The notes under the pieces: generated by a model
Told to the model about the DNA's origin: nothing
Seen by the model: the letters and a program-made list of their open reading frames with translations, nothing else
Database searches by the model: none
Position numbers and translations under genes: made by a program
Shown: positions 59,513 through 64,000 of the stretch, one piece after another
Numbering within the stretch: position 1 is the stretch's first letter
How the letters are laid out: each line of letters opens with the position of its first letter
Source of the DNA: Streptomyces sp. PCS3-D2
Lineage (GTDB): Bacteria > Actinomycetota > Actinomycetes > Streptomycetales > Streptomycetaceae
DNA: 64,000 nt
Direction of reading: 5' to 3'
NCBI RefSeq assembly: GCF_000612545.2
Contig: NZ_CP097800.1
Location: forward strand, 1,922,001 to 1,986,000

Positions 59513-60904
59513 TCAGTTGGTGACGACCGAGACCTCACCGATCCCGAGGGCCCTCACGGGCTCCTCGATCAGCGCGGCGTCACCCACCAGGATCGTGACC
59601 AGCCGGTCCGCCGGGAAGGCCTGCACGACGGCCGTGGTGGCCTCCACCGTGCCGGTCGCGGCCAACTGCGCGTACAGCTGCCCCTGGTAGTCGTCCGGGA
59701 GCTCCTGCTCGACCTGGTCGGCCAGGGTGCCGGCGACCGAGGCGGCCGTCTCGAACTTCAGCGGGGCCACGCCCACCAGGTTCTGCACGGCCACATCGCG
59801 TTCGGCGTCGGTCAGGCCGCCCTCCGCGAGGGTGCGCAGCACCTTCCAGAGGTCCTCCAGCGCCGGTCCGGTGTTGGGGGTGTCGACCGAGCCGCTGATG
59901 GCGAGCATGGAGGCACCCTTGCCGTCGGCGGTGGAGCGCAGCACCTGGCCGAAGGCCCGCACGCCGTAGGTGTACCCCTTCTCCTCGCGCAGCACCTTGT
60001 CCAGACGGGAGGTGAGGGTGCCGCCGAGGCAGTACGTGCCCAGCACCTGGGCCGCCCAGACCCGGTCGTGGCGGTCCGGCCCGATGCGGCCGATCAGCAG
60101 CTGCGTCTGGACCGCGCCGGGCCGGTCGACGATGACCACGCGGCCGGTGTCGTCGGCGGTCACCGGCGGCACGGGGCGCGCCTCGGCGGTGTCCCCGGTC
60201 CAGGCGCCCAGGGTGTCGGCCAGCACGGCGTCGAGGTCGATGCCGGTCAGGTCGCCGACGACCACCGCGGTGGCGGTGGCGGGGCGTACATGGGCCTCGT
60301 AGAAGGCGCGCACGGCGGCGGAGTCGATCCGGGCGACCGTCTCCTCGGTGCCCTGGCGCGGCCGGGACATCCGCAGGGACGCCGGGAAGAGCTCCTTGGA
60401 GAGCTGCTTGGCGGCGCGGCGCTGCGGGTTGGCCAGCTCGTGCGGGATCTCGTCGAGCCTGTTGCGCACGAGCCGGTCGACCTCGGCGTCGGCGAACGCG
60501 GGGGCGCGCAGCGCCTCGGCGAGCAGACCCAGCGCCTTGGCCAGCCGGGAGGCCGGAACCTCCAGGGAGACCCGCAGGCCGGGGTGGTCGGCATGCGCGT
60601 CGAGCGTGGCCCCGCAGCGCTCCAGCTCGGCTGCGAACTCCTCGGCGGTGTGCTTGTCGGTGCCCTCCGACAGGGCCCGCGCCATGATCGTCGCCACGCC
60701 GTCCAGGCCCTCGGGCTCCGCGTCGAGGGGCGCGGCGAGGTTGATCTCGACCGCGACGACCTGCTGGCCCGGGCGGTGGCAGCGCAGCAGGGTCAGCCCG
60801 TTGGGCAGCGTCCCGCGCTCAGGGGCCGGGAAGGCCCACGGCTGCGGCTCGCCGGCCTGCGGGCGCGGGTGGAAGGTCATCGTGACGGCTGCGGTGTCGC
60901 TCAC
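59513..60904 (-). CDS. M16-family protein, non-catalytic partner
   Basis: A 463-residue insulinase-fold protein with both M16 halves, including the C-terminal domain with GGTLTSRLDKVLREEKGYTYGVRAFGQ. The zinc-binding HxxEH motif is absent, so it is predicted to be the inactive subunit of a heterodimer with the gene upstream, as in mitochondrial processing peptidase and bacterial M16 pairs. The GTG start overlaps the upstream stop (GTGA), favouring equal amounts. Confidence 0.9.
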   Translation of the reverse strand: MSDTAAVTMTFHPRPQAGEPQPWAFPAPERGTLPNGLTLLRCHRPGQQVVAVEINLAAPLDAEPEGLDGVATIMARALSEGTDKHTAEEFAAELERCGATLDAHADHPGLRVSLEVPASRLAKALGLLAEALRAPAFADAEVDRLVRNRLDEIPHELANPQRRAAKQLSKELFPASLRMSRPRQGTEETVARIDSAAVRAFYEAHVRPATATAVVVGDLTGIDLDAVLADTLGAWTGDTAEARPVPPVTADDTGRVVIVDRPGAVQTQLLIGRIGPDRHDRVWAAQVLGTYCLGGTLTSRLDKVLREEKGYTYGVRAFGQVLRSTADGKGASMLAISGSVDTPNTGPALEDLWKVLRTLAEGGLTDAERDVAVQNLVGVAPLKFETAASVAGTLADQVEQELPDDYQGQLYAQLAATGTVEATTAVVQAFPADRLVTILVGDAALIEEPVRALGIGEVSVVTN

Positions 60905-62265
60905 TGCTCCGCCCCCTCGTTCTCGTCGCTGTCGGCGTTCTCTTCGCCCTCGGCCCCGTCCGCCGCGAGCGGCTCGTAGACGAGGACCGCGCGGTTGTCC
61001 GGGCGCAGCCGGGCCGCGGCCACGGCCTGCACCTCCTCGGCAGTGACGTCGAGGACCCGCTGGACGGCGGTGAGGGCCAGCTGCGGGTCTCCGAACAGCA
61101 CCGCGTACCGGCACAGTTCGTCGGCGCGGCCGGCCACCGTGCTCAGCCGGTCCAGCCACTCGCGCTCCAGCTGCGCCTGGGCGCGCTCCATCTCCTCGGC
61201 GGTCGGGCCCTCCGCGGCGAACCGCGCGAGCTCCTCGTCGACGGCCGCCTCGATGGCGGGGATCTCGACCCCGCTGGAGGTCTTCACGTCCAGCCAGCCC
61301 AGCGACGGCGCCCCGGCCAGGCGGAGCATGCCGAAGCCGGCGGCGACGGCCGTCTGGTCGCGGCGCACCAGCCGGTTGTGCAGCAGCGAGGACTCGCCGC
61401 CGCCCAGGATGGTCAGTGCCACGTCGGCCGCGTCGCACTCGCGGGTACCGTCGTGCGGCAGCCGGTAGGCGGCCATCAGCGCACGTGCCGGGACCTCCTC
61501 GACGATCTCCTCGCGCAGCTGCTTCCCGATGACGTCGGGCAGCGAGCCGTCGCGGGGCGGCTGCTTGCCGTCGTGGGCGGGGATGGTGCCGAAGTACTTC
61601 TCGATCCAGGCGAGCGTCTTTTCCGGGTCGATGTCCCCGACGACCGACAGCACGGCGTTGTTGGGCGCGTAGTAGGTGCGGAAGAAGGCGCGCGCGTCCT
61701 CCAGGGACGCGGCGTCCAGGTCGGCCATGGAGCCGATCGGGGTGTGGTGGTACGGGTGGCCCTCGGGGTAGGCGAGGGCGGTCAGCCGCTCGAAGGCGGT
61801 GCCGTAGGGGACGTTGTCGTAGCGCTGGCGGCGCTCGTTCTTGACGACGTCGCGCTGGTTCTCCATGGACTCGTCGTCCAGGGCGGCCAGCAGCGAGCCC
61901 ATCCGGTCCGCCTCCAGCCAGAGCGCGAGCTCCAGCTGGTGGGTCGGCATCGTCTCGAAGTAGTTGGTGCGCTCGAAGCTGGTGGTGCCGTTGAGGGAGC
62001 CGCCGGCGCCCTGGACCAGCTCGAAGTGGCCGTTGCCCGGTACGCTCGCCGAGCCCTGGAACATCAGGTGCTCGAAGAGGTGAGCCAGACCGGTACGCCC
62101 CTTGACTTCGTGGCGCGAGCCGACGTCGTACCAGAGGCAGACCGCGGCGACCGGGGTCAGGTGGTCCTCGGACAGCACCACGCGCAGGCCGTTGGCCAGC
62201 CGGTGCTCGGTCGCTGTCAGGCCGCCGGAGCCGGCCTGGGCTGTGGCCGTGTGACCCATGGGCAT
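60901..62265 (-). CDS. M16-family zinc metalloprotease, catalytic partner
   Basis: A 454-residue peptidase. The inverted zinc motif HLFEH is at residues 62-66, with downstream glutamates in ENQRDVVKNERRQ as the third ligand region. The N-terminal helix/sheet core (HRLANGLRVVLSEDHLTPVAAVCLWYDVGSRHE) is standard. The C-terminal residues are acidic (GEEENADSDENEGAEQ). An AAGGGACC site precedes the first of two close ATGs. Its physiological peptides are unknown. Confidence 0.93.
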   Translation of the reverse strand: MPMGHTATAQAGSGGLTATEHRLANGLRVVLSEDHLTPVAAVCLWYDVGSRHEVKGRTGLAHLFEHLMFQGSASVPGNGHFELVQGAGGSLNGTTSFERTNYFETMPTHQLELALWLEADRMGSLLAALDDESMENQRDVVKNERRQRYDNVPYGTAFERLTALAYPEGHPYHHTPIGSMADLDAASLEDARAFFRTYYAPNNAVLSVVGDIDPEKTLAWIEKYFGTIPAHDGKQPPRDGSLPDVIGKQLREEIVEEVPARALMAAYRLPHDGTRECDAADVALTILGGGESSLLHNRLVRRDQTAVAAGFGMLRLAGAPSLGWLDVKTSSGVEIPAIEAAVDEELARFAAEGPTAEEMERAQAQLEREWLDRLSTVAGRADELCRYAVLFGDPQLALTAVQRVLDVTAEEVQAVAAARLRPDNRAVLVYEPLAADGAEGEENADSDENEGAEQ

Positions 62266-62501
62266 GTGGTCCCTTCGATCGCGATGCAGAGATTTCCGTC
62301 AGACCTGCCACTGTATGCAAGCGCGTCGGCCACCGGATAAGTTCCCGGGCCAGACCTGGGTCGGAGTCGGCGTTGTCGGTCGCTCGGGACACAATGGTCC
62401 GCGTCGTACGTCCCGCCGGACCTCGGCAGGACCCAGCCAGACCCCGCCAGACCAGCCAGACACCCAGCACATCCCATTCTTGGTTAAGGAGCCGCGCAGC
62501 G

Positions 62502-64000
62502 ATGGCCCGCCGCAGCACGAAGACCCCGCCGCCGGAGGATTTCGAGGAGAAGATCCTCGACATCGACGTCGTCGACGAAATGCAGGGCTCCTTCCTCGAG
62601 TACGCGTACTCGGTGATCTACTCCCGTGCCCTGCCCGACGCGCGGGACGGCATGAAGCCGGTGCACCGGCGCATCGTGTACCAGATGAACGAGATGGGCC
62701 TGCGCCCCGACCGCGGGTACGTCAAGTGCGCCCGTGTCGTCGGCGAGGTGATGGGCAAGCTCCACCCCCACGGCGACGCCTCGATCTACGACGCCCTCGT
62801 ACGCATGGCCCAGCCGTTCTCGATGCGGCTGCCGCTGGTCGACGGCCACGGCAACTTCGGCTCGCTCGGCAACGACGACCCGCCGGCCGCGATGCGCTAC
62901 ACCGAGTGCCGCATGGCCGATGCCACGTCGCTGATGACGGAGTCGATCGACGAGGACACCGTCGACTTCACCGCCAACTACGACGGCCAGGAACAGGAGC
63001 CGGTCGCGCTCCCCGCCGCCTACCCAAACCTGCTGGTCAACGGCGCGTCCGGGATCGCAGTCGGCATGGCGACCAACATGCCCCCGCACAACCTCGGCGA
63101 GGTCGTCGCGGCGGCCCGCCACCTGATCCGGTACCCGCACGCCGACCTGGACGCGCTGATGCGCTTCGTACCGGGTCCCGACCTGCCCACCGGCGGCCGG
63201 ATCGTCGGCCTCTCGGGCATCAAGGACGCCTACGAGAACGGCCGCGGCTCCTTCAAGATCCGCGCGACGGTGGCCGTGGAGAACGTCACGGCGCGCCGCA
63301 AGGGCCTGGTCGTCACCGAACTGCCCTTCACGGTGGGTCCCGAGAAGGTCATCGCGAAGATCAAGGACCTGGTCGGCTCCAAGAAGCTCCAGGGCATCGC
63401 CGACGTCAAGGACCTCACCGACCGCGCCCACGGCCTGCGCCTGGTCATCGAGATCAAGAACGGTTTCCACCCGGAGGCCGTGCTGGAACAGCTCTACAAG
63501 CTGACGCCGATGGAGGAGTCCTTCGGCATCAACAACGTCGCGCTGGTGGACGGGCAGCCGCTCACCCTCGGCCTCAAAGAGCTGCTGGAGGTCTACCTCG
63601 ACCATCGCTTCGAGGTCGTCCGGCGGCGCAGCGAGTTCCGCCGCACCAAGCGCCGGGACCGGCTGCACCTCGTCGAGGGCCTGCTGGTGGCCCTCATCGA
63701 CATCGACGAGGTCATCCGGCTCATCCGCGACAGCGAGAACTCCGCCCAGGCCAAGGCGCGGCTCATGGAGCGGTTCTCGCTCAGCGAGACGCAGACCCAG
63801 TACATCCTCGACACCCCGCTGCGCCGGCTCACCAAGTTCGACCGCCTGGAGCTGGAGTCCGAGCGCGACCGCCTGACGGGCGAGATCGACGAGCTGACCG
63901 GCATCCTGGAGTCCGACAACGAGCTGCGCAAGCTGGTCTCCGCGGAACTGGCCGTCGTCGCGAAGAAGTTCGGCACCGAGCGGCGCACCGTCCTGCTGGA
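62502..64000 (+). CDS. DNA gyrase/topoisomerase IV subunit A (3' end beyond the window)
   Basis: At least 499 residues. The breakage-reunion domain opens MARRSTKTPPPEDFEEKILD; catalytic Tyr133 is in MRYTECRM; the quinolone pocket motif is HPHGDASIYDAL (residues 88-99), with Ala93 at the position of E. coli GyrA Ser83 and Asp97 at Asp87. This is the second gyrA-like gene of Streptomyces, usually annotated as parC or gyrA2, and its ParE/GyrB partner is not in view. AAGGAG lies 11 nt before the ATG. The frame remains open to the right edge. Confidence 0.92.
   Translation, partial: MARRSTKTPPPEDFEEKILDIDVVDEMQGSFLEYAYSVIYSRALPDARDGMKPVHRRIVYQMNEMGLRPDRGYVKCARVVGEVMGKLHPHGDASIYDALVRMAQPFSMRLPLVDGHGNFGSLGNDDPPAAMRYTECRMADATSLMTESIDEDTVDFTANYDGQEQEPVALPAAYPNLLVNGASGIAVGMATNMPPHNLGEVVAAARHLIRYPHADLDALMRFVPGPDLPTGGRIVGLSGIKDAYENGRGSFKIRATVAVENVTARRKGLVVTELPFTVGPEKVIAKIKDLVGSKKLQGIADVKDLTDRAHGLRLVIEIKNGFHPEAVLEQLYKLTPMEESFGINNVALVDGQPLTLGLKELLEVYLDHRFEVVRRRSEFRRTKRRDRLHLVEGLLVALIDIDEVIRLIRDSENSAQAKARLMERFSLSETQTQYILDTPLRRLTKFDRLELESERDRLTGEIDELTGILESDNELRKLVSAELAVVAKKFGTERRTVLL

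Noticed and set aside
59513-62563. Single 1016-residue M16 frame
   Set aside because: The extended part is the out-of-frame shadow of the upstream M16 gene. GTGA overlap at 60901-60904 and the separate homology of both halves show two genes.

Overview
This is high-GC actinobacterial DNA, almost certainly a Streptomyces chromosome core. The reasons are very GC-rich third codon positions, many GTG starts, ATGA/GTGA gene overlaps, and marker genes typical of the genus: sepH, cutRS, a DUF4193 protein, a coproporphyrin-type ferrochelatase, and an M23 peptidase behind a c-di-AMP riboswitch. No rRNA, tRNA, CRISPR array, insertion sequence or replication origin was recognised.

Left core, about 1-23.8 kb. 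A potassium block holds a KimA-like permease (cut by the left edge), two TrkA-type proteins, DUF3159, an OB-fold protein and a kdpDE pair that lacks kdpFABC. Next come DUF3710, dut, a thioesterase, DUF3093 and DUF4193. The envelope-stress pair cutRS follows with a divergent 59-aa ORF, then an inositol-phosphatase-family gene and ferrochelatase. An iron-box-like site separates ferrochelatase from an MFS gene and a sugar-1,4-lactone oxidase. The block ends with sepH, a sulfurtransferase and a two-domain VOC protein.

Accessory region, about 23.8-52 kb. (a) 23.8-31.1 kb: a divergent locus around a Zur-like palindrome. One arm is an MFS exporter. The other is an FecCD/BtuCD-type ABC importer translationally coupled to a DUF364 (putative heavy-metal chelation) protein, a GHMP amino-acid-kinase-like protein and a cysteine-synthase-fold PLP enzyme. 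I read it as a candidate small metallophore system; it is the strongest novelty candidate. (b) 31.4-45.2 kb: a one-strand run of stress and redox genes: DUF6325-like, SHOCT, ClC channel, DUF7144-like, a gluconokinase-epimerase fusion, cyclase, GMC oxidoreductase, SDR, cydAB, a CPA antiporter with a TrkA-N tail, and DUF2254. (c) 45.3-51.9 kb: a minus-strand cassette of three tiny ORFs, a JmjC-type oxygenase, an aldo/keto reductase, an APH-fold kinase and a NUDIX hydrolase, facing a divergent XRE-TPR regulator. cutA and thymidine kinase follow. Directly before tdk lies a 46-codon ORF that repeats its first 17 codons, apparently the relic of an older tdk copy at the accessory/core junction.

Right core, about 52-64 kb: a nucleotide pyrophosphatase/phosphodiesterase, DUF5998, a GNAT/acyl-CoA-synthetase fusion (Pat-like), HPr, a GntR regulator, the M23 peptidase with its ydaO riboswitch, two coupled M16 proteins (one catalytic, one not), and the start of a gyrase/topoisomerase IV A subunit cut by the right edge.

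Genes were read from translation, motifs and context only. No database search was run, so comparisons with named families or other genomes come from memory.
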